DNA of 64,000 nt, taken from Paraburkholderia ginsengiterrae (GTDB taxonomy: Bacteria > Pseudomonadota > Gammaproteobacteria > Burkholderiales > Burkholderiaceae). Below, piece after piece: positions 27,147 through 35,046 of the stretch. Under the pieces are notes generated by a model, which was given only the letters and a program-made list of their open reading frames with translations, made no database searches and was not told the origin of the DNA. Where the stretch lies: NCBI RefSeq assembly GCF_001645125.1, contig NZ_LXKA01000331.1:1-64000 (forward strand), written 5' to 3'. Both the position numbers and the translations under genes were made by a program. Position 1 is the first letter of the stretch. Each line of letters opens with the position of its first letter.

Positions 27147-27596
27147 ATGCTAGCCCCGTTTTCACGCATTCTATTGTGCTATGACGGCACACCCGAAGGA
27201 CAAAGAGCGCTACGCTGCGGCGCGATGCTTGCGCGGCAGCTGCAAGCTGAAACACACCTTCTGTCGATCATGGACACGACGTGCTGGTCGAACGGATTTG
27301 GCGTGTTGGCTTCGGCGAGTTTCGAAATGGATGAACGGGACGCGAGGAAAACGCTCGAGGAAGGCATTGTCAGGTTGCACGCGTGGGGCGTCTCTGCGCA
27401 GGGTCATTTCGAGGTAGGTAGCGCGGTCGAGCACATCGCACGATTAGCTCACGCCATACATGCCGATCTAATCGTTCTCGGCCACCAGCCGCAAGGCGTT
27501 TTTGCGCGCTGGTGGACCGGCGAGAACCATGCTGGCCTGCTCGACCGGGTGCCGTGCCGTGTTCTATTCGAGGTCGCGGATTCACTCGTTGATTAG
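27147..27596 (+). CDS. Universal stress protein (UspA family) 2
   Basis: The 149-residue protein starts MLAPFSRILLCYDGTPEG from ATG 27147, with GGAGG just upstream. It is paralogous to Usp 1 (shared RILLCYDGT start, D-L-x-V-L/V-G-H strand and ARWWTGEN segment) and likewise lacks the canonical ATP-binding glycine motif. It is divergent from Usp 1 across a 417-base region with palindromes A and B. A 52-residue membrane protein follows 25 bases after its stop, probably in the same transcript. Confidence 0.88.
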   Translation: MLAPFSRILLCYDGTPEGQRALRCGAMLARQLQAETHLLSIMDTTCWSNGFGVLASASFEMDERDARKTLEEGIVRLHAWGVSAQGHFEVGSAVEHIARLAHAIHADLIVLGHQPQGVFARWWTGENHAGLLDRVPCRVLFEVADSLVD

Positions 27597-27621
27597 TACG
27601 TGAGCGTGCAGGAGACCGATC

Positions 27622-27780
27622 ATGATGGATTTTCTGGTGCAATTCGCAGTCGCCGGCGTGGTGCTTGGTCTGGTGATTCTTCTGGTCGTTACCCAGGACC
27701 GCCGTGCCACCCTGCGGGAACGGATTCTTCATGCCAGCACGCGCCGCCATTGGTGGAATCGACCGCGCAATGGGCATTAA
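27622..27780 (+). CDS. Small membrane protein, 52 residues
   Basis: A short frame starting ATG ATG (27622), with AGGAGA 8 bases upstream, encodes one strongly hydrophobic helix (FLVQFAVAGVVLGLVILLVV). A basic, tryptophan-containing cytoplasmic tail (RRHWWNRPRNGH) follows. This is the layout of a single-span inner-membrane protein with N-out/C-in topology by the positive-inside rule. It lies 25 bases after Usp 2 on the same strand. Third-codon bias matches the genome. No family is recognised. Confidence 0.65.
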   Translation: MMDFLVQFAVAGVVLGLVILLVVTQDRRATLRERILHASTRRHWWNRPRNGH

Positions 27781-27859
27781 TCGCGGCAACGCGGCCCGCC
27801 CACCACGCCATGGCCATGGCTTGCGCAGCGGTGCGGCAATTCAAGCGAAACGAAGATAC

Positions 27860-28177
27860 CTACAGCCCCCAGATAATGTCCGCATCCGTCTTGTGTGCCT
27901 CGCGCATCATGTCCAGAAACGGCCACGCACGCTGCGAGAGCCGGTTGCGCGAGTCACGTTGATTGCCGGCTGAGCGGTGCAATGGTTCGAGCGTTGCTTC
28001 CGCCGTGGCGTCGTCCGAAATCGCGGCTTCGAGCCGGCCAATCGCACCCGGTAGTTCATCGTGCATGATGACACCGCGGTCATCGAGGCGCTTGCCTATC
28101 AAACCCAGCAAGTATTGAGCAAGGTCCCGGAGCATCACGACATCCGGCGATGCAGGTGATTGAAAAGTGATTAGCAT
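27860..28177 (-). CDS. DUF1840 domain protein
   Basis: The 105-residue protein starts MLITFQSPASPDVVMLRDLA, typical of the DUF1840 family found mainly in betaproteobacteria. A very good ribosome binding site, AAGGAGG, lies 5 bases upstream of ATG 28177, so the longer in-frame start is rejected. The C-terminus is His/Arg-rich and ends in DADIIWGL. Function is unknown. Palindrome C lies 120 bases upstream of its start, tying it to the Usp/MarR set. Confidence 0.88.
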   Translation of the reverse strand: MLITFQSPASPDVVMLRDLAQYLLGLIGKRLDDRGVIMHDELPGAIGRLEAAISDDATAEATLEPLHRSAGNQRDSRNRLSQRAWPFLDMMREAHKTDADIIWGL

Positions 28178-28296
28178 GACGGCCTCCTTTTGAAGTGCAT
28201 GCGGCAACCGCTGCGTCGATCGGATTCCCGCGAGGATTGCCCGGCGATATGAAGTACGCCTCGCCATTCTGCCGCTATTCGCCTTCGATCGCCGCC

Positions 28297-28317
28297 TTAT
28301 ATCACAACATGATAAAA
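28297..28317. promoter_or_regulatory. Regulon palindrome C (DUF1840)
   Basis: TTATATCA-CAACA-TGATAAAA has arms agreeing at 7 of 8 positions around a 5-base spacer. It lies between the divergent DUF1840 and HPP-CBS genes and is the nearer site to DUF1840. Confidence 0.72.
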
Positions 28318-28426
28318 CTGAATGGCGAACACGTCCATCCGCCGCAGCCTCGCACCTCCAGCCCCGCCGATCAACGGAGATTGGCCCGCCCTGCCGTACC
28401 GCGCTGCAACACGCCGGCGCTGCGTT

Positions 28427-28447
28427 TTATATCATATTGAAATATAA
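28427..28447. promoter_or_regulatory. Regulon palindrome D (HPP-CBS)
   Basis: TTATATCA-TATTG-AAATATAA has the left arm intact and 6 of 8 right-arm bases. A perfect -10 hexamer TATAAT (28443-28448) overlaps its right edge. A bound regulator would block that promoter. The first ATG of the following frame is only 2 bases away. Confidence 0.6.
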
Positions 28448-28449
28448 TC

Positions 28450-29700
28450 ATGGCCAGAATGTATTCGCGTTGCCTGGGTTTCCCCGGTAATGTCTGCCCC
28501 GGCATAATCGACTACGTCCCCCTTTATATCTTGTCCCGTTCTCCTGCCCTGCGCTGGCTTTCCAGCTTTATTCCGGCCCCCGTTACCGTCAAGTGGCAGG
28601 AGCGCGCGCGTTCGTGCCTCGGCGCGCTAATCGGCATCGCCTTTACGGGCGGCTCCATGTACCTGCTGCTGGGGCCGGCGGCCAGCATCCCGCTGCTCGT
28701 CGCACCAATGGGCGCCTCCGCCGTGTTGTTGTTCGCCGTGCCCGCGAGCCCGCTGGCGCAGCCGTGGTCCATCATCGGCGGCAATCTCGTCTCCGCGACC
28801 ATTGGCGTGACCTGCGCCAGCATGATTGCCGATCCGACCCTCGCGGCCGCACTGGCAGTCGCACTGTCGATCTGCGGCATGTTCGCGCTGCGCTGCGTGC
28901 ACCCGCCTTCAGGCGCGGTCGCATTGACGGCGGTGCTGGGCGGCCCCGTCATTCATGCGCTGGGGTACCGGTTCGTGCTCGAGCCGATTGCACTCCAGTC
29001 TGCCGCACTGCTTGCCGCGGCGCTGGCCTATCACGCCGCCACCGGCCACCGCTACCCGCACGCGGCCGGGCGGCCGGACCGCGCCGCGAGCGGCAACGCG
29101 GCGCAAGACGCGGCACGCGCCGGTTTTACTCGCGCGGACATCGAAGCCGTTCTGAAGCGCCGCAGCGAAATGCTTGACATCGACGTGGACGACCTCGAGT
29201 CGCTCCTGCGCGAAACGCAGCTTCAGGCCTTCTCGCGCAGCTTCAACGAACTGACCTGCGGCGACATCATGTCCCGCCACGTCGTGTCGGTGTCGGCGGC
29301 CACGCGCGCCGCCGTCGCCTGGGGCCTGCTAAGACGCAACAACGTGAAGGCACTGCCTGTTACCGATACGGACCAGAACCTGATCGGCATCGTGACGCGC
29401 GCCGACCTGATCGACAAAAGGCTGCTCGCCAAATTCTCGCCGTTCGTTGCCTATTTCGACGGGTGGCTACGTGGCGATGCGCTCCGTACTCCGAACGTCG
29501 GCAGTGTGATGAGTACCGAAGTGGTCACCATCAAGGCATCGGCGCCGATTACCGACCTCGTGCCGATGTTCGCGAACTACGGCCATCACCATATCCCGGT
29601 GGTTGATGCCGCAGGGCATGCGGTCGGCATGATCACGCAGGTCGACCTGATCTCCGGCCTCTATCGGCAAACCATGGAGCGGGCCCGGCAGACCGCATAA
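28450..29700 (+). CDS. HPP-family membrane protein with two CBS domains
   Basis: The protein of up to 416 residues has an HPP transmembrane domain (about 40-190) with four to five helices and the hallmark FALRCVHPPSGAVALTAVLGG. A linker follows, then a CBS pair (about 270-405; FNELTCGDIMSRHVVSVS and VGSVMSTEVVTIKAS). HPP proteins have been linked to nitrite transport in plastids and cyanobacteria, and CBS pairs usually sense adenine nucleotides. The start is uncertain. ATG 28450 has no ribosome binding site and abuts a -10 box, so ATG 28459 or a later codon may be used. Confidence 0.85.
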   Translation: MARMYSRCLGFPGNVCPGIIDYVPLYILSRSPALRWLSSFIPAPVTVKWQERARSCLGALIGIAFTGGSMYLLLGPAASIPLLVAPMGASAVLLFAVPASPLAQPWSIIGGNLVSATIGVTCASMIADPTLAAALAVALSICGMFALRCVHPPSGAVALTAVLGGPVIHALGYRFVLEPIALQSAALLAAALAYHAATGHRYPHAAGRPDRAASGNAAQDAARAGFTRADIEAVLKRRSEMLDIDVDDLESLLRETQLQAFSRSFNELTCGDIMSRHVVSVSAATRAAVAWGLLRRNNVKALPVTDTDQNLIGIVTRADLIDKRLLAKFSPFVAYFDGWLRGDALRTPNVGSVMSTEVVTIKASAPITDLVPMFANYGHHHIPVVDAAGHAVGMITQVDLISGLYRQTMERARQTA

Positions 29701-29733
29701 CGGCAACGCGGCCGCATTAGCGGCAGTCCGTCC

Positions 29734-29758
29734 AAATACATCATTATGTGATATATTT
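29734..29758. promoter_or_regulatory. Regulon palindrome E (MarR autoregulatory site)
   Basis: AAATACATCA-TTATG-TGATATATTT has arms matching at 9 of 10 positions around a 5-base spacer. It ends 28 bases before the MarR ATG, the expected place for an autoregulatory operator. Confidence 0.8.
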
Positions 29759-29786
29759 CCGGTTTATTTGCCTTGGTGGGTACCAG

Positions 29787-30203
29787 ATGAAAGTGCGGGT
29801 TCGCAGTCTGAAGAAAACCGATTTTGAGCAGCTATCGGAGTTTCGCTACCAGATGCGGCGCTTCGAACGTTTCTCGGAGCAGGCCGCCCAGAGCGAGGGC
29901 ATTACGCCGCTTCAATATCTGCTTCTGCTGCATATCAAGGGATACCCGGATCGCGACTGGGCGACCGTCGGCGAGTTGGCTGAGCGGCTTCAGGCCCAGC
30001 ATCATGGCGTCGTCGCGCTGGTATCGCGTTGCGAAGCCCTCAATCTGGTGCGTCGTCAGGTGAGCGAAACAGATCGCCGTCAGGTTGAAGTTCACCTTGA
30101 GAAAGCGGGCGAGCGGGTACTCGAGCGGCTGGCGGAATTGCACCGTGCCGAATTGAAATCGCTCGAGGGCGCTTTCCAGATTCCACAGATCGACTTTGAC
30201 TAA
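29787..30203 (+). CDS. MarR-family regulator
   Basis: This 138-residue protein has the MarR winged-helix layout: an N-terminal dimerisation helix (FRYQMRRFERFSEQAA), recognition region (TVGELAERLQAQHHGVVALVSRC), wing with SETDRRQVEVHL, and C-terminal helix. ATG 29787 with GGTGGG upstream was chosen because a longer frame would run through palindrome E. Its stop is 2 bases before the ClC gene, so the two are co-translated. It is the best candidate to bind the five TATATCA-N5-TGATATA sites of this region. No conserved cysteine pair suggests a thiol switch. Confidence 0.88.
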   Translation: MKVRVRSLKKTDFEQLSEFRYQMRRFERFSEQAAQSEGITPLQYLLLLHIKGYPDRDWATVGELAERLQAQHHGVVALVSRCEALNLVRRQVSETDRRQVEVHLEKAGERVLERLAELHRAELKSLEGAFQIPQIDFD

Positions 30204-30205
30204 TC

Positions 30206-32008
30206 ATGAGCCTTGATTCCCACAAGCGTGACTTTTCTGCTAACTCGCGGCTGCCAGGCATATTTGCCCTTGCTGCGTGTATCGGCATGGTCAGCACGCT
30301 GGCCGCCTACGTCCTGCTGAATCTGATTCATCTGTTCACCAATCTGTTCTTCTTCGGCACGCTGTCGTTCGCCGAACGTTCGCCCGCCACCAACACACTC
30401 GGCTTCTGGGTCGTGGGCGTACCGGTTGTCGGCGGTCTGATCGTCGGCCTGATGGCGCGTTACGGCTCCGAAAAGATTCGCGGCCACGGCATTCCCGAAG
30501 CGATCGAAGCCATCCTGTTCGGCAAGAGCAAGATGTCGCCGAAGGTCGCCGTGCTCAAGCCGCTGTCGTCGGGCATCGTGATCGGGAGCGGCGGCCCGTT
30601 CGGCGCGGAAGGGCCGATCATCATGACCGGTGGCGCGCTCGGGTCGCTAATCGCGCAATGCGTGAAGCTCACTTCGGCGGAGCGCAAAACGCTGCTGGTG
30701 GCCGGCGCCGCCGCTGGCATGACCGCGGTGTTCGGCACGCCGGTGGCGGCCGTGCTGCTCGCGGTCGAACTGCTGCTGTTCGAATGGCGGCCGCGCAGCT
30801 TCCTGCCGGTTGCAATGGCCTGCGCGGTCGCCGGTTTCGCGCGCGCCATATTCTTCGGAACAGGTCCGCTCTTCCCGCTCGAAACCGCCGCACCGGACGG
30901 CTGGTCGCTGATTTCCTGCGTGATTGCCGGTCTGTTGTCCGGCGCGCTGGCCTCGGGATTGTCGGCGGCCCTGTACAAGGTCGAAGATCTGTTCGGCAAA
31001 CTGCCGATCCACTGGATGTGGTGGCCCGCGCTCGGGGGCCTCGTGGTCGGCATTGGCGGGTGGCTCGAACCGCGTGCGCTCGGTGTGGGTTACGACGTGA
31101 TCGGCGACCTGCTGCATCAGCATATCGCGCTGCAGATTGCGCTCCTGCTGCTGGCCGTGAAGGCCATCATGTGGGTCGTTGCACTGGGGTCCGGCACCTC
31201 CGGCGGCGTGCTCGCCCCGTTGCTGATGCTCGGCGCGGGACTCGGCACCGTGCTCTCGCACTGGCTGCCGGGCAACCAGCCGGCTTTGTGGCCGCTCGTT
31301 TGCATGGCCGCCACGCTTGGTGCAACGCTGGGCGCGCCGCTCACGGCAATCGTGTTCGCGTTCGGTCTGACCCACGACGGCAACGCGCTGCTGCCGCTTC
31401 TGACGGCCACGTTGATCGCTCACGGGTTGTCGACGGTGATGATGCGCCGCTCGATCATGACGGAGAAAATCGCACGCCGCGGCTATCACATCTATCGCGA
31501 GTATGGCGTCGACCCGCTGGAGCGTCACTACGTCGACGAAGTGATGACTGCCTCGGTCGAATCACTCGGCGCCGCCATGACGGTCAGTGAGACGCTGGCA
31601 AAGTATTTTGGCGCCGCACAGGTGCGCCGGGCCTATCCTGTTGTGCGCGGCGATGCGGTCATCGGCGTGGCCGACCGGCAGCTTCTCGAAGATTTCTACC
31701 GCGAAAAGCCCGAGCTCAATGGCGGCCTGAGTCTCGCCGACGCATTCAAACAGCGGTCGCCGGCCTATGCGCTTCCGAACGAAACCTGCCGGCTCGTCGC
31801 AACGAGGCTGGTCGTTCATCATCTCGAGCGTTTGCCCGTGGTTGCCGACCCGAAGACGATGCGTCTCGTTGGCATCGTGTCACGTAGCGACCTTCTCAAG
31901 CCGTCGCTCGCCCACTTCGAAGAAGAACATAAACGTGAGCGTTTCCGGCGTCTGACGCCCGTGCTCGGCAAGCGTCGGCGCTTTGCTCCGGTTCGCAAGT
32001 CAAGCTAA
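30206..32008 (+). CDS. ClC-family chloride channel/antiporter with CBS domains
   Basis: The 600-residue protein has a ClC transmembrane domain (about 18-430) and a C-terminal CBS pair (about 450-570). Family motifs are GHGIP (93-97), where most ClC proteins have GSGIP; GAEGP (133-137), with the gating glutamate Glu135 kept; and GTSGGVLAPLL for the third ion-binding segment. The gating glutamate fits a gated channel or proton-coupled exchanger. His for Ser at the central anion site occurs in some bacterial CBS-type ClCs and may alter selectivity. It starts 2 bases after the MarR stop and shares its promoter. Confidence 0.92.
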   Translation: MSLDSHKRDFSANSRLPGIFALAACIGMVSTLAAYVLLNLIHLFTNLFFFGTLSFAERSPATNTLGFWVVGVPVVGGLIVGLMARYGSEKIRGHGIPEAIEAILFGKSKMSPKVAVLKPLSSGIVIGSGGPFGAEGPIIMTGGALGSLIAQCVKLTSAERKTLLVAGAAAGMTAVFGTPVAAVLLAVELLLFEWRPRSFLPVAMACAVAGFARAIFFGTGPLFPLETAAPDGWSLISCVIAGLLSGALASGLSAALYKVEDLFGKLPIHWMWWPALGGLVVGIGGWLEPRALGVGYDVIGDLLHQHIALQIALLLLAVKAIMWVVALGSGTSGGVLAPLLMLGAGLGTVLSHWLPGNQPALWPLVCMAATLGATLGAPLTAIVFAFGLTHDGNALLPLLTATLIAHGLSTVMMRRSIMTEKIARRGYHIYREYGVDPLERHYVDEVMTASVESLGAAMTVSETLAKYFGAAQVRRAYPVVRGDAVIGVADRQLLEDFYREKPELNGGLSLADAFKQRSPAYALPNETCRLVATRLVVHHLERLPVVADPKTMRLVGIVSRSDLLKPSLAHFEEEHKRERFRRLTPVLGKRRRFAPVRKSS

Positions 32009-32035
32009 ACGGCACCGGTGCCCCGCCGCATGCCG

Positions 32036-32419
32036 TCAGGAACGCCGCCCGTCCCGCGAACGCAGCGCTCGCAGAATGTAGTCGCGTAACACGACGGCGT
32101 TGTTGTGTTCCGGGTCGTGAGCGGCAAACAGCAATGTGACCGGCCCCCGTGAAGCGGCGTCAAGCAATGGTTTCCATGCGGCCGGATTGGCATCCAGTTC
32201 GGCTTCATAGCGATGCTGGAATTCGTCCCATCGCTGCGGATCGTGGCCGAACCAGGTGCGCAATGCGCTGCTCGGCGCAACGTCTTTCAGCCATCCATCC
32301 ACGCGCAACGCATCTTTCTTCACGCCGCGCGGCCACAGCCGGTCGACGAGAAAGCGCGCTCCTCCCTCATCGGCCGGAAGTCCGTAAACGCGGCATATGT
32401 CGATGGCAGGTTTCTTCAT
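32036..32419 (-). CDS. DUF488 family protein (YeaO-like)
   Basis: The 127-residue protein starts MKKPAIDICRVYGLP and contains ARFLVDRLWPRGVKKD and the later VTLLFAAHDPEHNNAVVLRDYI, the standard signature of the YeaO branch of DUF488. The biochemical function is not known. The length is normal for the family. It converges on the ClC gene with a 27-base gap. A 15-base palindrome (CTGATTC-A-GAATCAG, 32460-32474) lies about 40 bases upstream of its start and could be regulatory. Confidence 0.9.
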   Translation of the reverse strand: MKKPAIDICRVYGLPADEGGARFLVDRLWPRGVKKDALRVDGWLKDVAPSSALRTWFGHDPQRWDEFQHRYEAELDANPAAWKPLLDAASRGPVTLLFAAHDPEHNNAVVLRDYILRALRSRDGRRS

Positions 32420-32684
32420 TCTGTTTCCGCAATGACAGGCGCACGCCGGGCAGGCGCGCCTGATTCAGAATCAGCCGGTGCGCGCGCAGCGTCAATGCGA
32501 ACAACTACGGATGTATGATGTGGCGTCCAGGACTGGCCGTCAGGCGACCGTTCCACCTGACCTGGTCCGGGATACGTGCAGCCCTCATCGTTCGCTGACG
32601 CACGTACGCTGCCCATGACGAAGTGAGAGACTGAACGCAAGCGTGCGTTCGTCTGCCGACGCCCGCAGTTCAGACACGTTAGCC

Positions 32685-33128
32685 ATGGCCTCCCGTTCTG
32701 TTAGAGCACTCGCCGCACTACTTGCCTCAGGCGCAGGTTTCTGCCCGCTTGCGTCGCACGCGTACGCGCTCGACGCGCAATTCGACTGCCAGGCGCATCC
32801 TCACGCGTTTATCGAGAATCTGATCGATAACAACTACATCGAGTCCGCCCCAATGCGGGTCGACAAGAACTCCGTCAACGCGTTCCGTCCCGTGCACGGC
32901 AGCGACATGACGGCATTCGGCTTTCGCGTGTACGCCGTGCTCGGCTACGAGCCGGATGACGGCATGTTCAGGAAAGGCCACGGCCAGGCGCTCGCGAGCC
33001 CGCTATACGGCGCGGTGCTGTCCGCGCCGAGCGACTCGGTGGAATTGCGCGTGCGGGCGGCCGGCAGCACCGCCACGGTGCACGCGGTCATCCCGATGCT
33101 GCTGACCGCGGTGATCTGCTCGCGTTGA
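32685..33128 (+). CDS. Secreted protein of unknown function
   Basis: From ATG 32685 the 147-residue product has a signal peptide (ASRSVRALAALLASGAGFC, cleavage probably after SHAYA). The mature part has one early Cys (FDCQAHPHAFIENLIDNNYI) and another near the end (VICSR), which could form a disulfide. A longer in-frame start at 32643 lacks a typical signal n-region. No family is recognised with certainty. Nothing in the context suggests a role. Confidence 0.65.
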   Translation: MASRSVRALAALLASGAGFCPLASHAYALDAQFDCQAHPHAFIENLIDNNYIESAPMRVDKNSVNAFRPVHGSDMTAFGFRVYAVLGYEPDDGMFRKGHGQALASPLYGAVLSAPSDSVELRVRAAGSTATVHAVIPMLLTAVICSR

Positions 33129-33160
33129 CGGACGGCGAACCGGCGCCGCGGTGCTATGCT

Positions 33161-33210
33161 TTTCGCTCGTCGTCGCTCGTCTTCGCTCGTCTTCGCTCGT
33201 CTTCGTTCAC
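33161..33210. repeat. 10-base tandem repeat, five units
   Basis: Units of the form CTTCGCTCGT repeat in register at 33161, 33171, 33181, 33191 and 33201. The two at 33181 and 33191 are identical, and the others differ at one to four positions. The tract ends 23 bases before the next ATG, so slippage could alter the leader length of that gene. Confidence 0.8.
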
Positions 33211-33233
33211 TCACCGCCAAGGACCGCTCGCCT

Positions 33234-33620
33234 ATGCCCTCGTCTGTCCGCAACTCGCTCGTCTGGATTTTCGACGCATTCGAGCGCGATTCGACCTACA
33301 TCGCCAAGCGGATGTTCGGCGCGGACGCGGCCTATCTCGACGGACTCCTGTGCTTGGTGGCGAGCGCTCGCGACGAGCCGTGGAATGGTCTGCTGGTGTG
33401 CACGTCGGTAGAGCGTCACGCCGCGCTCATGGATGAATTGCCGGCGTTGCGGCCGCATCCGGTGCTTGGAAAATGGCTTTATATATCGCAGGAAGATCCG
33501 GCCTTTGAAACCGTCGCCGAACAATTGACGGCACTCGCGCTCGCACGCGATGAGCGGCTGGGTGTCGAACCCAAACCGCGCAAAAGCCGCAGCAAGAAGT
33601 CCGCACTGCCCAAGGCATAG
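33234..33620 (+). CDS. TfoX-N/YjbR-like small protein
   Basis: From ATG 33234 the 128-residue protein has a segment IAKRMFGADAAYLDGLLCLV resembling the TfoX N-terminal domain core (R-x-M-F-G-x-x-x-x-Y-x-D-G), followed by a strand-rich part and GKWLYISQ. The end is basic and probably disordered (KPRKSRSKKS). Family members include the competence regulator Sxy, but this short version lacks the C-terminal domain, and its role is unknown. The longer frame upstream would read through the tandem repeat as Arg/Ser-rich protein and is rejected. Confidence 0.65.
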   Translation: MPSSVRNSLVWIFDAFERDSTYIAKRMFGADAAYLDGLLCLVASARDEPWNGLLVCTSVERHAALMDELPALRPHPVLGKWLYISQEDPAFETVAEQLTALALARDERLGVEPKPRKSRSKKSALPKA

Positions 33621-33655
33621 CGCCTCACTGCCTCACGACTGAATGCCTGAATGCG

Positions 33656-34828
33656 TCAGGCCGCCGCGCCGACGCAGGTCCGCTTCATGTCCACCTGCTC
33701 CAGAACAGCCTGCACAACCCGCTCGACGCTCGGCCAGTTCTGCGCGTGCTGCCCCGGCACATACTGCTCGGGCGACACGCTGCGATACGGCGGCGCATAG
33801 CCCCAGATGGCATCGTGCCGTTCGGGCCTCGTCACGCTCCCGCCGAGCACGGCCACCGTGGGGCGATGAAACGCCGCCGCGACGTGCATCAGCATCGACG
33901 AGTTCGTCAGCACGACATGCGCCGCTTCGGTGAGGGCGAACACGACACGCATGGGCACCTCGCCCGCCAGCGAGCGGACCGGCACGCCCGGACCCGCCGC
34001 GGCGATCGCCTCCGCCGCGCGCGTCCGGTCCGCCGCGTTGCCGACAATCACGATATCGCACGCGTCGCCGGCTTTTTCCACTGCCTGGGCGATCTGGGCG
34101 AGCGCCGCGCCAGCCAGGCGTGCATCCCACGCCTTGGTCGGCACGCCGGCCCCGACACCGGCAATCAGGCGCACCGCGCCGCGTCCCGGCACAGCGCCCG
34201 CGCGCCAGATTCGCGCGGCGCGAGCCCGTTCTTCGGCGCTCAGGAACAATTGCGGACGCACGTCCGGCAGCGCTGTCGCGCCAAGCAGCTCCCCTTGCGC
34301 AAGCGCGGCGCGTCCGCATTGCCGGGCGGAGAAGTCGATGTGCGCCTGACATCCGCTCCAGCCGCCTCGATAACCGCGCACGCCGATGCGATAGCGCACG
34401 CCCGCGCGCATCATCAGCAACGCGCCCATGTAGCTGCCGAGCACGTCGATGCCGATATCAAAGCCGCCGCGCGCGCGCAATGCGGCAATCTGCGGGGACT
34501 GCCGCAAAAAACGCAGCACATTGCGATGCGAGCGATCCTCGACCAGCTTGTTGTTCCAAGGCGCGTCAATCTCGACGATTTCGTCGATGAACGGATTGTT
34601 CTCGAGTATCGGCACGCCCCAGCTGCCCACACCGGCGACAAGACGCGTCGCCGGAAAGCGCTTGCGCAGCGCCTCGAACAGTGGGGTCGTGGTGAGCAGC
34701 TCGCCGAAATCGTTCGGCCTCAGCACGAGAATCTCGCGGGGCGTCTCGCGGTGGGGATCGAACCGTGGACGGTAGAACCGGCCGATCACCCAGACCGGCG
34801 TTTCGATCAACAGGTCTTTCAGGCCCAT
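33656..34828 (-). CDS. Glycosyltransferase family 9 (heptosyltransferase-like)
   Basis: The 390-residue protein matches ADP-heptose:LPS heptosyltransferases in length and layout. The N-terminal Rossmann domain has REILVLRPNDFGELLTTTPL, and the C-terminal domain has VRLIAGVGAGVPTKAWDARL and the nucleotide-sugar motif EAAHVVLTNSSMLMHVAAAFHRPTVAVLGG. It would transfer a heptose or similar sugar to LPS core or another glycan at the inner membrane. ATG 34828 has GGAG 6 bases upstream. No other LPS gene lies nearby, so it is an orphan. Confidence 0.85.
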   Translation of the reverse strand: MGLKDLLIETPVWVIGRFYRPRFDPHRETPREILVLRPNDFGELLTTTPLFEALRKRFPATRLVAGVGSWGVPILENNPFIDEIVEIDAPWNNKLVEDRSHRNVLRFLRQSPQIAALRARGGFDIGIDVLGSYMGALLMMRAGVRYRIGVRGYRGGWSGCQAHIDFSARQCGRAALAQGELLGATALPDVRPQLFLSAEERARAARIWRAGAVPGRGAVRLIAGVGAGVPTKAWDARLAGAALAQIAQAVEKAGDACDIVIVGNAADRTRAAEAIAAAGPGVPVRSLAGEVPMRVVFALTEAAHVVLTNSSMLMHVAAAFHRPTVAVLGGSVTRPERHDAIWGYAPPYRSVSPEQYVPGQHAQNWPSVERVVQAVLEQVDMKRTCVGAAA

Positions 34829-35046
34829 TGTGTCTCCCATGCGGCAAGTGAGCGCAGCCGCCGTGCATCGGTGTCGCGCAGGCATGCCGCCCGCTTGTCA
34901 CTCCAATAATCGCTCCGATTGTGCATGGGCGCCGTCCGGCGATCTGTGCCCGGCCGTACAGAGTCGCGGAGGTCGAACGGGGCGAACGGGCCGAACGAAC
35001 CCGCGCTCGCGTGGCTCGCCTGAAGGGCCGGACGTTGATGGAAGCG

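Noticed and set aside
26845-29758. FNR/Anr-type sites as an explanation of the repeated palindrome
   Set aside because: FNR boxes are TTGAT-N4-ATCAA; these have TATATCA-N5-TGATATA, with inverted half-site orientation and a different spacer.
32416-32640. 74-residue minus-strand frame whose TGA overlaps the DUF488 ATG
   Set aside because: The ATGA overlap is suggestive, but third-position base use is near random, no ribosome binding site is seen and no domain is recognised.
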